Translations under genes and position numbers: made by a program
Shown here: positions 1 through 9,036 of the stretch, in pieces
Layout: each line of letters begins with the position of its first letter
Position numbering within the stretch: position 1 is the stretch's first letter
The notes under the pieces: generated by a model
The model's database searches: none
What the model was told of the DNA's origin: nothing
Seen by the model: only the letters and a program-made list of their open reading frames with translations
From: Methylomicrobium sp051061015
Lineage (GTDB): Bacteria > Pseudomonadota > Gammaproteobacteria > Methylococcales > Methylomonadaceae
Assembly (NCBI GenBank): GCA_051061015.1
Contig: JBPFEG010000017.1
Coordinates: 62,001-126,000 of the forward strand
Length of the DNA stretch: 64,000 nt
Direction of reading: 5' to 3'

Positions 1-340
1 CGGAAAGTTCGATGGTATTGAATTGCCAGCGGTCTTCGCTCGGATTGGAGCCCGGCGCTAAATGCGCGACGACCGAGCCGGTTGCCAGCAACAGCGGGGT
101 GGTGATCTGATCCTTTGCCACGGCCGAGATATCCAGCTTTTTTTCCAGCAGACTGCCCGATTTTACGGCGACCGTCCTTGGGCCCACCAGTTTGACGACG
201 GCCGTATTGTCCGTGCTGTTTTGCTGAGCCTGACCGGGCGACGCTGAAACCAGCCCGGACAAAACAACCCCGACGAAAACGCCACCGCAGACATTAAAAA
301 AAAGGCGGCCGCCGGAAAAGGAAAATAGATGCTGTTTCAT
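1..340 (-). CDS. RND efflux periplasmic adaptor (HlyD/CusB-like), N-terminal part
   Basis: Only the first 113 codons are inside the window; the gene runs off the left edge. The start is the ATG at 338-340, whose ATGA overlaps the TGA stop of the upstream channel gene by four bases, so the two are translationally coupled. The product begins MKQHLFSFSGGR, then has a hydrophobic export segment ending near SASPGQAQQ, followed by sequence typical of a membrane fusion protein N-terminus (KLDISAVAKDQITTPLLLAT). Adaptors of this type bridge an inner-membrane RND pump and an outer-membrane TolC channel. The TolC partner upstream supports this; the pump is presumably beyond the edge. The exact substrate (copper, zinc/cobalt or drugs) cannot be told from this fragment. 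Confidence 0.7.
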   Translation of the reverse strand, partial: MKQHLFSFSGGRLFFNVCGGVFVGVVLSGLVSASPGQAQQNSTDNTAVVKLVGPRTVAVKSGSLLEKKLDISAVAKDQITTPLLLATGSVVAHLAPGSNPSEDRWQFNTIELS

Positions 341-1779
341 CGTAAGACTTCCTTGCCGATAACCGCATTGAGTTGATACAGGGAATGCCAGTAATTGGAA
401 CGGCTGGTGATGTGCAAACGGTAAGTTTCCAGGTAGGTCCGCTGCGCATCCAATACCTCGATCAAAGTTTTACCGCCCAACTCATACGCTTGATTGATCT
501 TGTCGCGCACGTTCTTGGCGGCTTCCAGTTGACCGGGATCGTCACTGACCAAGATCTGATGCGCGGAAGCGAAGGCATTTACCGCCTGATCAATTTCGCT
601 GCGCAGGGTGGTCAATTGCGCCTGCAAATTAGCCTGGGACTGAATCGATATAGATCTTGCCTTCGCGATATTGCCCTGATTGCGATCGAAAAGCGGCACG
701 ACAATATCGACGCCCGCCCCCCAGGAGTTCGCATCCGGATAACCGATCGCCTGTTCCTGAAACTGGCGGGTATAACCGATCTTCGGCGCGACTTGCGGAT
801 AGGCTTTGCTTTCCTCGAGCGCGATATCGGCATTCGCTTTGGCAAGCTGTCTCTGCAAAGACAAAAGATCCGGACGGTTTTCTTCGGCCAGCTTGAATGC
901 AGTATCAATCGGCAGCGGCGATGCCGGCTCAGCGATCTCCAGGGAGCCCTTCACTTTGATCGGCACATTTTCAACGATGCCGAGCAAAGAACGCAGCTGG
1001 TTCAGCGCGGCATTCACCTCGAGTTCCCGCGCATGCACGTCGCGATGGCTACTGAAAATGGATAAGCGAATCCTGTCCGCCTCGATCGTGCCGACTCCGC
1101 CGAGCGCCACGCGATTCAGAATGATCTGCTCCACCTTAGATAGGTTGGCATTATTCTCCCGCGCCAGTTCCAGCATCGCCTGAGCTTCCAGCACTGTATA
1201 AAAGGCGGCAATCGCTGACGCTATTCTGAGTCTGACCGTATTCGCAAAATCGGCCGTGGCGACATCGACTCCGTGCCTACCTGAAACGATGGCGGCGGCG
1301 CGTTTACCAAAGATAAACCAATCGATTGGCATCGAAATCCCCGCATCGAATTGCGGCGGGCCGCCTTGCCGGTTTACCGTAAACGTCCGATCCAGCGGCA
1401 TGAGGGAACCACTGACGGAAACATCCGGATTCGGTAATAGCCCAGCCGTTATCAAATCGGCTTCAGCCTGAGTGATATTTTCAAATGCAGACTGAATTAC
1501 CGGATCGGCTTTTAAGGCAGTCTGAATGACCTGATTTAAATTGAATTCCTTGGGCTCGACTTTGGCTGAAGACGGCTGTTTCTCTTCGGCTGAAGAAGTA
1601 ACTGATTCCGGTTTTGGATGAGGCGCTGTATCAAAATCGGCCGATTTAAAATCCTGCATGTAGGTGGGTGGAAGAATAGGTCGATAGGATTGCTGGCTAC
1701 ACCCATTAAGCAGAATTAAACCGGCAATTACCGATAACCATCTCATCCCATTTGAATGCATGCAAGTGATCTTGCGCAT
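337..1779 (-). CDS. TolC family outer membrane efflux lipoprotein (CusC/CzcC-like)
   Basis: 480 residues, usual for an outer membrane factor of a tripartite RND pump. The N-terminus carries a lipoprotein signal with lipobox LLNGC near residue 27, so the channel is probably acylated and anchored in the outer membrane. Two repeated OEP halves are visible: the first around residues 85-280 (NQVIQTALKADPVIQSAFEN) and the second around 290-475 (IDTAFKLAEENRPDLLSLQR), each rich in long alpha-helical stretches. It is the first gene of a minus-strand operon with the adaptor gene. Starts at 1761 or 1746 are possible because the Met residues at 7 and 12 precede the signal; no start has a strong Shine-Dalgarno. 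Role in metal efflux is inferred from family resemblance only. Confidence 0.85.
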   Translation of the reverse strand: MRKITCMHSNGMRWLSVIAGLILLNGCSQQSYRPILPPTYMQDFKSADFDTAPHPKPESVTSSAEEKQPSSAKVEPKEFNLNQVIQTALKADPVIQSAFENITQAEADLITAGLLPNPDVSVSGSLMPLDRTFTVNRQGGPPQFDAGISMPIDWFIFGKRAAAIVSGRHGVDVATADFANTVRLRIASAIAAFYTVLEAQAMLELARENNANLSKVEQIILNRVALGGVGTIEADRIRLSIFSSHRDVHARELEVNAALNQLRSLLGIVENVPIKVKGSLEIAEPASPLPIDTAFKLAEENRPDLLSLQRQLAKANADIALEESKAYPQVAPKIGYTRQFQEQAIGYPDANSWGAGVDIVVPLFDRNQGNIAKARSISIQSQANLQAQLTTLRSEIDQAVNAFASAHQILVSDDPGQLEAAKNVRDKINQAYELGGKTLIEVLDAQRTYLETYRLHITSRSNYWHSLYQLNAVIGKEVLR

Positions 1780-2519
1780 ATTTTAAAGAATACCTCGTCA
1801 ACGTAGCGAAAATAACCCGATATCAATCAACATCCAAAATTCTACAAAAGACGAAATAATAAAAAATCCTGCATTGAGGGGGCTCGAATAAAATTACTCA
1901 GGAGAATTTATCGATCCGCTATTATAGCGTAGCACCAACAAACTCGCTTGCATAACCCCTTGATGAATACTCGTTTCCATCCAGCTGGAATGTAGTTTTG
2001 TAGATCCTAAAATGCCACTGATTTCAACTGAAACTTTTAGGCCCAAGTCATGTAAAAACGGATAAGTTCTAAGAGCGGTGCAATAACTCCTTGGGAGACG
2101 GCTTTTTAAATCAAACAAAATGATTTTATTATTTAAATATCAAAGATATTAATAGGGTTCACGGAAGTTATTTTTAAAGTTTGGTTTCAATGATGAGTTT
2201 TCACATGGTCTCGGTCGAAATCGGCTATTTAGATTTCTACACTACCCTGACAAAAACCGTTTAATCTTCATTACCTGATCGTTTGGCCTATCTATTCTGC
2301 TTTCTCATCATCCCGGATTTCCAATCTTTAAAGTTGGCCGCCTTGAAAATAATTTCTAAAAACGGACGGGCCCCATTTAGAACTCCCTTCTGAACCTCAA
2401 AGACCTGTTCCCCGTCAAAAAATATGAAAAGGAAGACCGTGAGAGTTGATCAGAGGCGCCTGTTATGGGTGCTGCCGGATGGCGATTCCGGTTATTGACA
2501 GCTCATTTGGAGAAAGGTT
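1780..2519. other. Intergenic region with no gene I can support
   Basis: About 740 AT-rich bases between the divergent channel gene and the 2520 gene. It must hold promoters in both directions. A 74-codon minus-strand frame (1894-2118) resembles nothing known and has no ribosome site. A short imperfect hairpin, GCCGGATGGCGATTCCGGTT, lies just before the ribosome site of the 2520 gene. Confidence 0.4.
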
Positions 2520-3065
2520 ATGTCCATCCTGAAAAATATATATGACTTGAAAATGTTGATTATTTTGGCGCTCGCATCGATCTTTATCGTTTTAATGCCG
2601 CAAAGAGCAAACGCCACTAGCTGGCCTTCAGCAGGCGCTATGAAATTGATTAATTCTGCCTGTTCCTCTGGTCCCGAACAGTACCAGGAACTCAACCACT
2701 TAAAGAAAGACATTACCGCGGCCGGCACGCTCAGTCAAGCGCGGGAGATGGCGCTCGCCCCCACTGACCAAGTCATTGAAGCTCTTAAGACTGCACGTCA
2801 TATCCTGCCGTTCAGCGACGATTTGCGTTCGGCCGAAACACGTCTTGACGATGCCCGCTCACGGTTACTCGGGGCCTCCTCTCAGGCACAAGTCGCCGAT
2901 GAGTTTTCCGGGATGATGTTAGCGGGGCTTGATGATAACAGTGCTGTCCGGGCAAGTGCCGGTGATATCGGTTGCAATTACTCTACAGGCGAGGTTATCG
3001 CCATCGTGATCGGCCTGATCCTGGGGATTATCCCCGGCCTGATTTTACTGGTAGTGCTGTGTTGA
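2520..3065 (+). CDS. Hypothetical exported protein with C-terminal membrane helix
   Basis: 181 residues, not recognised. A GGAGAAAGG ribosome site precedes the ATG. Residues 10-33 form a signal peptide (cut probably after RANA), the middle (55-145) is alpha-helical and charged with two cysteines near the start of the mature part, and residues 155-181 are a strongly hydrophobic helix ending in the final cysteine. This layout suggests a periplasmic helical domain tethered to the inner membrane by its C-terminus. It stands alone on its strand before the MOSC gene. Resemblance to the small PA2779-type envelope proteins is only in architecture, so I give no function. Confidence 0.6.
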   Translation: MSILKNIYDLKMLIILALASIFIVLMPQRANATSWPSAGAMKLINSACSSGPEQYQELNHLKKDITAAGTLSQAREMALAPTDQVIEALKTARHILPFSDDLRSAETRLDDARSRLLGASSQAQVADEFSGMMLAGLDDNSAVRASAGDIGCNYSTGEVIAIVIGLILGIIPGLILLVVLC

Positions 3066-3149
3066 TCCAATTTTTATATGGGACGTCAATGCAACGTTAG
3101 ACAATAGCTTGATAAGGCCCACGGAGACCACTCAGCAACGGAGGTGACA

Positions 3150-3833
3150 ATGAAAATCGCGGAAATCTGGAGATATCCGGTCAAAACCATGGCCGGCGAG
3201 AAGCTGGAACAGGCTCACATCGGCCCGCTCGGCTTAGAAGGTGACCGAGTCGTACACGTCGAGGATGCCCATGGACAGGTGATTACCTCTCGCTCCCATC
3301 CGCGTTTCCTGGGCCATAAAGGTACGCTCGGGCCGGATGGTGAACCGCTGGTAGATAACCGGCCGTGGAACAGCCGGGAGGTCGCCGCCGAAATTGTTAA
3401 TATTGCCGGGCCCGGTGCGAAGCTGGTGCGCTTCGATGGCCTGGAGCGCTTCGATGTGCTGCCGTTGCTGGTAATCACCGATGGCGCCATCGCCGCTTTC
3501 GGTCACGACCTTCGCCGCCTGCGGCCCAATATTGTAATCGGCGGTGTGGAGGGATTGGCCGAGCGCGAGTGGCCCGGCAGTTGTTTGCGCATAGGTCAGG
3601 TGCTCATCGGTGTCCAGGATTTGCGCCTGCGCTGTGTTATGACCTCCTACGACCCCGACACGCTGGTCCAGGACAAGGAAATCACTCGCAGCATCTACCG
3701 GCGCTTCGACGGCAAGCTTGCGCTCAACTGCTTTGTAATAGAAGGCGGAGAAATCAGGATGGGTGATCAGGTGCAGCGGGTACGGAGCCGTGCCTGCGCT
3801 GAGTCCGCCGCGGCCGCTGTCTTCGCCGATTGA
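3150..3833 (+). CDS. MOSC domain-containing protein
   Basis: 227 residues. The first part (MKIAEIWRYPVKTM, GLEGDRV) is the MOSC N-terminal beta-barrel domain, and residues about 120-215 are the MOSC domain, with the conserved cysteine in RCVMTSYDPDT that in this family binds the molybdenum cofactor. Relatives (YcbX, mARC) reduce N-hydroxylated compounds using Moco. I chose the ATG at 3150 because GGAGG ends five bases upstream; a GTG at 3144 overlaps that ribosome site and is unlikely. YcbX proteins often carry an extra C-terminal 2Fe-2S ferredoxin domain; it is absent here, so an external electron donor would be needed. Substrate unknown. Confidence 0.85.
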   Translation: MKIAEIWRYPVKTMAGEKLEQAHIGPLGLEGDRVVHVEDAHGQVITSRSHPRFLGHKGTLGPDGEPLVDNRPWNSREVAAEIVNIAGPGAKLVRFDGLERFDVLPLLVITDGAIAAFGHDLRRLRPNIVIGGVEGLAEREWPGSCLRIGQVLIGVQDLRLRCVMTSYDPDTLVQDKEITRSIYRRFDGKLALNCFVIEGGEIRMGDQVQRVRSRACAESAAAAVFAD

Positions 3834-3864
3834 CTCACTTGTGAGCTTTAAAGGGGAGAATCGT

Positions 3865-4587
3865 ATGGTGAGATATATGAAGCTGTTAGCCTTGCTCGGC
3901 ATTTGCGCGGGATCGCTGCCCGGCTACGTCGAAAAGGCTAATACTCAGCAAAAACCCATCACGGCCATAAACATCGCACTGGACCCGGATACGACGATGA
4001 TCCGGCATGCGGAAACGGCTAATGGCCGTCTTCTTAAGGACTATCCAAACGGGTTCGCTTTTGATGCATCCCACAGACCCCACATCACGCTCCTGCAGCG
4101 GTATGTTTTGACCGAGAACCTCGACAAAATCTACAACGCAGTCGGCAAGGTCATCACCGGCGTACAGGTTGCCGACTGGAAGCTGAAGGCATCCCGATAT
4201 TACTTCACACCCTGGAATAATCAGGGCATTTTAATCCTTATTGTCGAACCGACGGACGATCTCCTTAAGCTGCAGCTGAAATTGATCGACGCGATTGCGC
4301 CTTTTACGGTGAAAACCGGCACGGCGGCGGCTTTTTTTATAACAGCCGACGATCGCAATATTAACCCGTCGACTATAGAGTATGTTGCGGGATTTATTCC
4401 TAACCAGACCGGCAGCAATTTTCATCCTCATGTCACGCTAGGCGTCGCCTCCGAGGATTATCTGAAAGGAATGATTGCCGAACCCTTTGAAGCCTTCACG
4501 TTCTCGCCGGCTGGCGTGTCAGTTTACCAACTCGGCAACTTCGGGACGGCTCGGAAGAAACTCAAAGGATGGAGCGCCGGACCATGA
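3865..4587 (+). CDS. 2H phosphoesterase superfamily protein (2'-5' RNA ligase-like), probably exported
   Basis: 240 residues from the ATG at 3865, which has AGGGGAG seven bases upstream; the open frame extends further back into the MOSC gene but without a better start. Two H-x-T motifs define the 2H fold: HITLLQ near residue 74 and HVTLGV near 193. The N-terminus (MKLLALLGICAGSLPGY) looks like a signal peptide, unusual for this superfamily, whose known members are cytoplasmic RNA ligases, cyclic phosphodiesterases or thermal-stress proteins. Starts 31 bases after the MOSC stop and may be cotranscribed with it. The substrate cannot be predicted. Confidence 0.7.
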   Translation: MVRYMKLLALLGICAGSLPGYVEKANTQQKPITAINIALDPDTTMIRHAETANGRLLKDYPNGFAFDASHRPHITLLQRYVLTENLDKIYNAVGKVITGVQVADWKLKASRYYFTPWNNQGILILIVEPTDDLLKLQLKLIDAIAPFTVKTGTAAAFFITADDRNINPSTIEYVAGFIPNQTGSNFHPHVTLGVASEDYLKGMIAEPFEAFTFSPAGVSVYQLGNFGTARKKLKGWSAGP

Positions 4588-4880
4588 AGGGCCTGGCAGG
4601 CAAGAGGCGCAACCGATTATGACGTAAAAATCCGCTACAAACCATCCTGCAATAGGATATATAACTCTTCCCGCAGTTTGATAAAAAAATCCGGCTTCGT
4701 CATGTCCCGTTTCAAGACGGCAGAGTGACTATCCCGTTGTATGATGATCCCGCGATGAAAGGCAATAGGCCAATTTCAAAATCTGCGGCTCATATGATTG
4801 ATCCAAATGCAAAAAAGGGTAAGAATAAGAGTTTGCGCTAGGCAGTTTTATAGTTTTATTAACTAATACGGCGGAATCTT

Positions 4881-6701
4881 ATGGCTACAGACACTCAACA
4901 AAAAAAACTCGGATTGGCTCTTTCCGGCGGTGGTTTTCGGGCTTCATTCTTTCATATCGGCATATTGGCACAGATGGCCGAGCAAGGGCTGCTTCGGAAT
5001 GTAGAAGTCATTTCCGCGGTTTCCGGCGGCTCAATCATCGCCGCACTGTATTACCTGCATGTTAAAAAGCTGCTGGAATCCAAGCCCGATGCCGAAGTCG
5101 ATGATCAGGATTATATCGATATCGTCAGACACATAGAATCGGATTTCCAGACCGCAACCGATAAAAACATTCGCATGTCCACTTTTGCCGATTTTCAATC
5201 CAATCTCAAAATGGCAAAAGCGAATTATTCGCGCAGCGACCGCATTTCCGAACTCTATAACGACTGGATTTACCAAAGCGTTTTGGCTACGGCCTCCAAT
5301 CCGGTACAGATGAGGGAGCTGAAGATATTTCCTCCGGGCGAGCCCGACTTTCACCCGCATATAGGCAATGCCGGACGAAAAGCCAAAGTGCCTATCCTGA
5401 ACATCAATGCCACCACGTTGAATACCGGCCGCGCATGGCAATTCACCGCGCAAACCATGGGTGAACCATATGCAGAGGATGCGAATGGAGCGCCCGTTTA
5501 CGAAGAAACAGATTCGAAGTCCGATCGTTACCGTCGGGCGCGCCCTTCTTATAACGATATGGTACTGCACCAGCAGAATTTTGAGCTTGGCCATGCGGCG
5601 GGTGCATCGGCCGGCGTGCCTGGTATTTTCCCTCCTCTGTCGATCAGCGGTCTTTACCAGGATGGCGATCAAAGCATTCGGGTGCAGCTGGTCGATGGCG
5701 GCGTCTATGACAATCAGGGCATCGATGCCCTGCTGTGCGAAGGATGCACCAACTTCATCATCAGCGACGCTTCCGCGCAGTTGGTAGTCGATAGTGAGCC
5801 TCGTACCGATACGATTCCGGTCTTGAAGCGCGTTTCCGACTGGATTGTTCCCGATCGGGTAAGAACCGAAACTTTAAAACGCTTGTTCAAGGCTTACGGC
5901 CGCGACCAAATTGCTTTCATGCACTTGCGCAAAGGCTTGGGGATACGTGAAATTCCCTGGATCGGTAACGAAGGCACGCCTTCCGGGCCTGTGCACAGCG
6001 TACCGCCGACCTCGAAACAATTCGGGGTGGATCCGGACGTGCAGGACCTCTTATCCAAGGTACGCACCGACCTCGATGCATTCAGCGAAGTCGAAGCCTA
6101 TTCCCTGATGCTGGACGGTTACCTGATGAGTTCCGCGGAACTGAAGCAGTTCCGAAACCATACTGGATACGGCACCCCGGAGGCCGAGAGATCCAGTACA
6201 CAGCCCCAGGCCGCGGGCTGGAAATTCCTGGCCGTGGCTTCAAAAATCAATGCTCCGACACCGGACTACCTCAAGCAGTTACAGGTATCTTCTTTGCGTT
6301 TTGGGAAAGCACCCATGCTGATTCCAGCGCTGTCGATTCTGCTCATGGGGGCCGCCATACTCCTGTTATGGCTATTCTGGCCCTATTTGAACCTTTTGCT
6401 GCAGAAACGCATTTCCGTGATGACCATCGCCCTACTGGTCGCGGTAGTGGTGGGATACCGGTATTTGATGAAATGGGAGCAAATGTTCAAATTTGTGAAA
6501 GTGCTGCGCCTGGCAGTGGATGCGTTCAAGCGTGTGCTCTTTAATACATTGCCTGCCTTAATAGCTATGCCATTCGTTTGGTTCTATCTCAAGTTCATCA
6601 ATCCGCTTTATCTCTGGCGGGGTAGAATCGATAACCTCGACCTGAACGCAAAAGATCGATTGCAGCACTTTCTGAAGTGGCTAAAGTCAGATTTAGCCTA
6701 A
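4881..6701 (+). CDS. Patatin-like phospholipase family protein, membrane-anchored
   Basis: 606 residues. The patatin catalytic features are all visible: the oxyanion glycine run ALSGGGFRASFFHIG (residues 13-27), the nucleophile elbow VSGGS near residue 50, and the catalytic aspartate motif VDGGVYDNQG near 273. This Ser-Asp dyad hydrolyses acyl esters of phospholipids. The C-terminal third adds three or four hydrophobic segments (about residues 478-505, 510-530 and 545-570), so the enzyme is probably tethered to the inner membrane with the catalytic part in the cytoplasm. It stands alone; a hairpin at 6761-6792 follows, shared with the convergent acyltransferase gene. The natural substrate is unknown. 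Confidence 0.85.
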   Translation: MATDTQQKKLGLALSGGGFRASFFHIGILAQMAEQGLLRNVEVISAVSGGSIIAALYYLHVKKLLESKPDAEVDDQDYIDIVRHIESDFQTATDKNIRMSTFADFQSNLKMAKANYSRSDRISELYNDWIYQSVLATASNPVQMRELKIFPPGEPDFHPHIGNAGRKAKVPILNINATTLNTGRAWQFTAQTMGEPYAEDANGAPVYEETDSKSDRYRRARPSYNDMVLHQQNFELGHAAGASAGVPGIFPPLSISGLYQDGDQSIRVQLVDGGVYDNQGIDALLCEGCTNFIISDASAQLVVDSEPRTDTIPVLKRVSDWIVPDRVRTETLKRLFKAYGRDQIAFMHLRKGLGIREIPWIGNEGTPSGPVHSVPPTSKQFGVDPDVQDLLSKVRTDLDAFSEVEAYSLMLDGYLMSSAELKQFRNHTGYGTPEAERSSTQPQAAGWKFLAVASKINAPTPDYLKQLQVSSLRFGKAPMLIPALSILLMGAAILLLWLFWPYLNLLLQKRISVMTIALLVAVVVGYRYLMKWEQMFKFVKVLRLAVDAFKRVLFNTLPALIAMPFVWFYLKFINPLYLWRGRIDNLDLNAKDRLQHFLKWLKSDLA

Positions 6702-6760
6702 CGATTTCCAGCATTCGCTGTATTATTCCGCTCCCCTCCGCTTAAAGAGCAGCGGCGTCC

Positions 6761-6792
6761 GTTGGGTTGCCTGCACTATTTGGCAACCCAAC
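6761..6792. terminator. Hairpin between convergent genes (GTTGGGTTG family)
   Basis: Perfect 11-bp arms GTTGGGTTGCC and GGCAACCCAAC with a 10-base loop, lying between the 3' ends of the patatin-like gene and the minus-strand acyltransferase. No long T-run follows, so it may act as a bidirectional terminator or mRNA 3' protector, or be a REP-like repeat. Similar sequences occur at 52088, 56028, 60003 and 63644. Confidence 0.5.
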
Positions 6793-6796
6793 ACTT

Positions 6797-7963
6797 TCAA
6801 CTGTCCGTGTCGATTGGCGTCTCTGAAGAGAAGGATTGGCTTATTTTATTACGGACTCGCCTTATGGTATTACGCCCCAGCCACGCCAAACGAGTCGGCC
6901 AGGAAGACCAGCCCATCAGTTTCAGAGAAGGGATCAGCTTGACGTCTCCGCTCATCTTGTATCGCAGCAAACCCGGCCCCCAGTTCACGCCCTTGATCGT
7001 AGGATTGCTATAGGCCGACCTTACAACCTCCGCATTGATGATGGTTCCCGGGCTATAGCGAAGCCAGTTCGGCGATGCCAGGTTGGCGTAGATCCATAAC
7101 ATGCCTCTATCCAGAACCCCAATTGCAAAAGCCGCAAGGGACCCCGTGAGACGTAGAGTCAAAAGTCGAATTCGTTCGGCCCTGGCATGAATGAGTACGG
7201 TCTCCCTAAACAGAGCGGCTTCCGAAGGATCGTCCAGAATCGCATGCCCTCGCTTTTGACGGTTCCTTTCACGATGAACCTCGACAATCTCATCCATGAG
7301 TTTTTCAATCGGACCATATTCCGACATCCATTGCATGTCTATCGTCAAACCTTCGCCTTTGATTCTATTTTTCGCTTTAGCGACGGCCGATCTTGTGTTC
7401 TGAGAGAGGTATCGATTTAGCCCGCTTTGCCTATCGAACCAGAGTTGGGGGGAATGAGAGCAAGTCAATAGCTCGCAGGGTTTAAGCTGTTTAGTGATGG
7501 CTCTGGCTATGGGGTCAGCGTCAGGCAGATCCGGCAGATAAATAAACCAGGGCATTCCAATGGCTTGCAAAGCCTTTCTCAAGCCTTCTCCAAGGAGGTC
7601 GCTGGCACGCGCATCTCGCGCTCCTAAGCCGTAGGGTTCTCCTTCCACGCCGATTTTGGTAATCCGGCAAAATCCGTTGCCATACTTGAGCGCGAACAGA
7701 CCGGCTGCAATCAAGTGCTGATTATTCCATATCAATATGCCCATAGGCTCTACCTCCGGGTTATAAAGCAGCCAAGATTCCAGCAGGGGCCACCTGACTG
7801 TCGATGGCACAAGGGTTTCGGAGAACAATGAGTCCAATTGTGCGCTGTAATAAGAAATCTGTTCGCGCCGCTTCAGCACAAGCAAAGTAAAACGCTGATT
7901 TGAAACACGATCATTTTTTGTATCGATCAATCCTAATCTTTCTTCAATAGTTGAAATAGCCAT
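6797..7963 (-). CDS. GNAT-fold acyltransferase of the BioF2/FemAB-like type
   Basis: 388 residues. The C-terminal half (about 200-350) matches the BioF2-like Acetyltransf_6 domain: a helical stretch with LMDEIVEVHRERNRQKRG, the strand LAAFAIGVLDRGMLWIYANL, and YSPGTIINAEVVRSAYSNP followed by VNWGPGLLRYKMSGD. Proteins of this group transfer acyl or aminoacyl groups in cell-envelope, polysaccharide or exopolysaccharide tailoring. The N-terminal half (LNSLFSETLVPSTVRWPLLESW-like region) resembles the first GNAT-like domain of FemAB folds. The ATG at 7963 lies 7 bases after a GAGGAG-type site read on the minus strand. It is a single-gene unit, convergent with the patatin-like gene. Acceptor and donor are not predictable. 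Confidence 0.7.
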   Translation of the reverse strand: MAISTIEERLGLIDTKNDRVSNQRFTLLVLKRREQISYYSAQLDSLFSETLVPSTVRWPLLESWLLYNPEVEPMGILIWNNQHLIAAGLFALKYGNGFCRITKIGVEGEPYGLGARDARASDLLGEGLRKALQAIGMPWFIYLPDLPDADPIARAITKQLKPCELLTCSHSPQLWFDRQSGLNRYLSQNTRSAVAKAKNRIKGEGLTIDMQWMSEYGPIEKLMDEIVEVHRERNRQKRGHAILDDPSEAALFRETVLIHARAERIRLLTLRLTGSLAAFAIGVLDRGMLWIYANLASPNWLRYSPGTIINAEVVRSAYSNPTIKGVNWGPGLLRYKMSGDVKLIPSLKLMGWSSWPTRLAWLGRNTIRRVRNKISQSFSSETPIDTDS

Positions 7964-8430
7964 TTTGAATTTCTCCTCGGCCTTTGCCAGAACTATGGAC
8001 CTTACGCAAACCGCAGGTTGGTGAAGTCTTGTAAAAAATAAACTCGAATAGTTATTCCTTTACTCCTAGCCTAGGCGAACCACAACATTAATATTCTTAT
8101 TTATCATGGAGTTATGACACCTTTCACCATTCTGAGTGCCATAAATAATTCAATATTCTGCTTTTGTCGCATCTTGGCCCCTGACAGCAGAAATCCAGCC
8201 TCGGCAGAGCAAGGGGCAATATGCGGGAGCGCACCGACTCCGGCAAGGCAGGCAGTTAATCTTTATTAATGAAATGTATCCGTGTGTGATTTGTTCGGAA
8301 TTTGTTCCGCCGAATCCCGCCTGAAGGCCAAGCCCTTAATATCGAGAGTTGGGATTAATCCTGCCGATCATATGTTCGGGCGGCGGCAAAACTTCAATCA
8401 TCCGCAATATTTTCCCTAGAGGACACCATC
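7964..8430. other. Divergent intergenic region
   Basis: 467 bases between the start of the acyltransferase gene and the start of the 8431 gene. It must contain two promoters. I find no RNA gene or repeat in it and no clear sigma-54 element. Confidence 0.4.
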
Positions 8431-8901
8431 ATGAAAGCGATAGAGAAAGCATCAAATCCAGCAACCGCAAAGCCAGTGCATGCTCTCGACACGCCTGTGC
8501 CCGGATTTGCAGCAAAGAAATTCTGGCTGACTTTTATTTTCGGCGCCGGCTTGATTTTTATAGGCAATTCGTTACGTGCCGAAGAGCAGCAACGTGCAGG
8601 CAGCTCAGAGAATGTTCTCGCCCCCCCTACGGGTTTGCGGGTTGCCGTTCAGGAACCTCCGGAAAAGATAAACAAAGATACCTCTCCTGGCCAATGGGAA
8701 GGCACCAGCCCGCATATGAATAAAGACGCTGATCGCCCCAGCGAGCCACCACCGCGCAGAGATACCACTTTTGACACGGAAGAGATGAACAAAGGCCCCG
8801 CCCCCAACACTGAAAATATCAATAAAGATACCGTAGGGCCAGGCGGTGACAATATGATGAGAGACGCCATACCCGGAGGCAGTGGCCTTAAAAGGGAATG
8901 A
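8431..8901 (+). CDS. Hypothetical membrane-anchored or exported protein with NKD repeats
   Basis: 156 residues with GAGGAC nine bases before the ATG. Residues 30-48 (FWLTFIFGAGLIFIGNS) form one hydrophobic segment, either an uncleaved anchor or a long signal peptide. The remaining hundred residues are hydrophilic, proline- and glycine-rich, and carry a degenerate repeat of about 20 residues centred on INKD, MNKD, MNKG, INKD and MMRD. No cysteines or known domain occur, so the mature part is probably disordered. I do not recognise a family. It lies upstream of the dehydrogenase gene at 9037 with a 135-base spacer; a functional link is not shown. Confidence 0.6.
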   Translation: MKAIEKASNPATAKPVHALDTPVPGFAAKKFWLTFIFGAGLIFIGNSLRAEEQQRAGSSENVLAPPTGLRVAVQEPPEKINKDTSPGQWEGTSPHMNKDADRPSEPPPRRDTTFDTEEMNKGPAPNTENINKDTVGPGGDNMMRDAIPGGSGLKRE

Positions 8902-9036
8902 GGACCATACCCTAGCCGAGGCCGATGCAAATAAAGACCTGAGCCTCTAACTTTTAATGACGAGTCATTTGAAACGTCAGCTAAACCCCGTAACAATGTC
9001 TTCCAAAGCCCCAGGTTTCTTATCCGGAGGTAAGCT

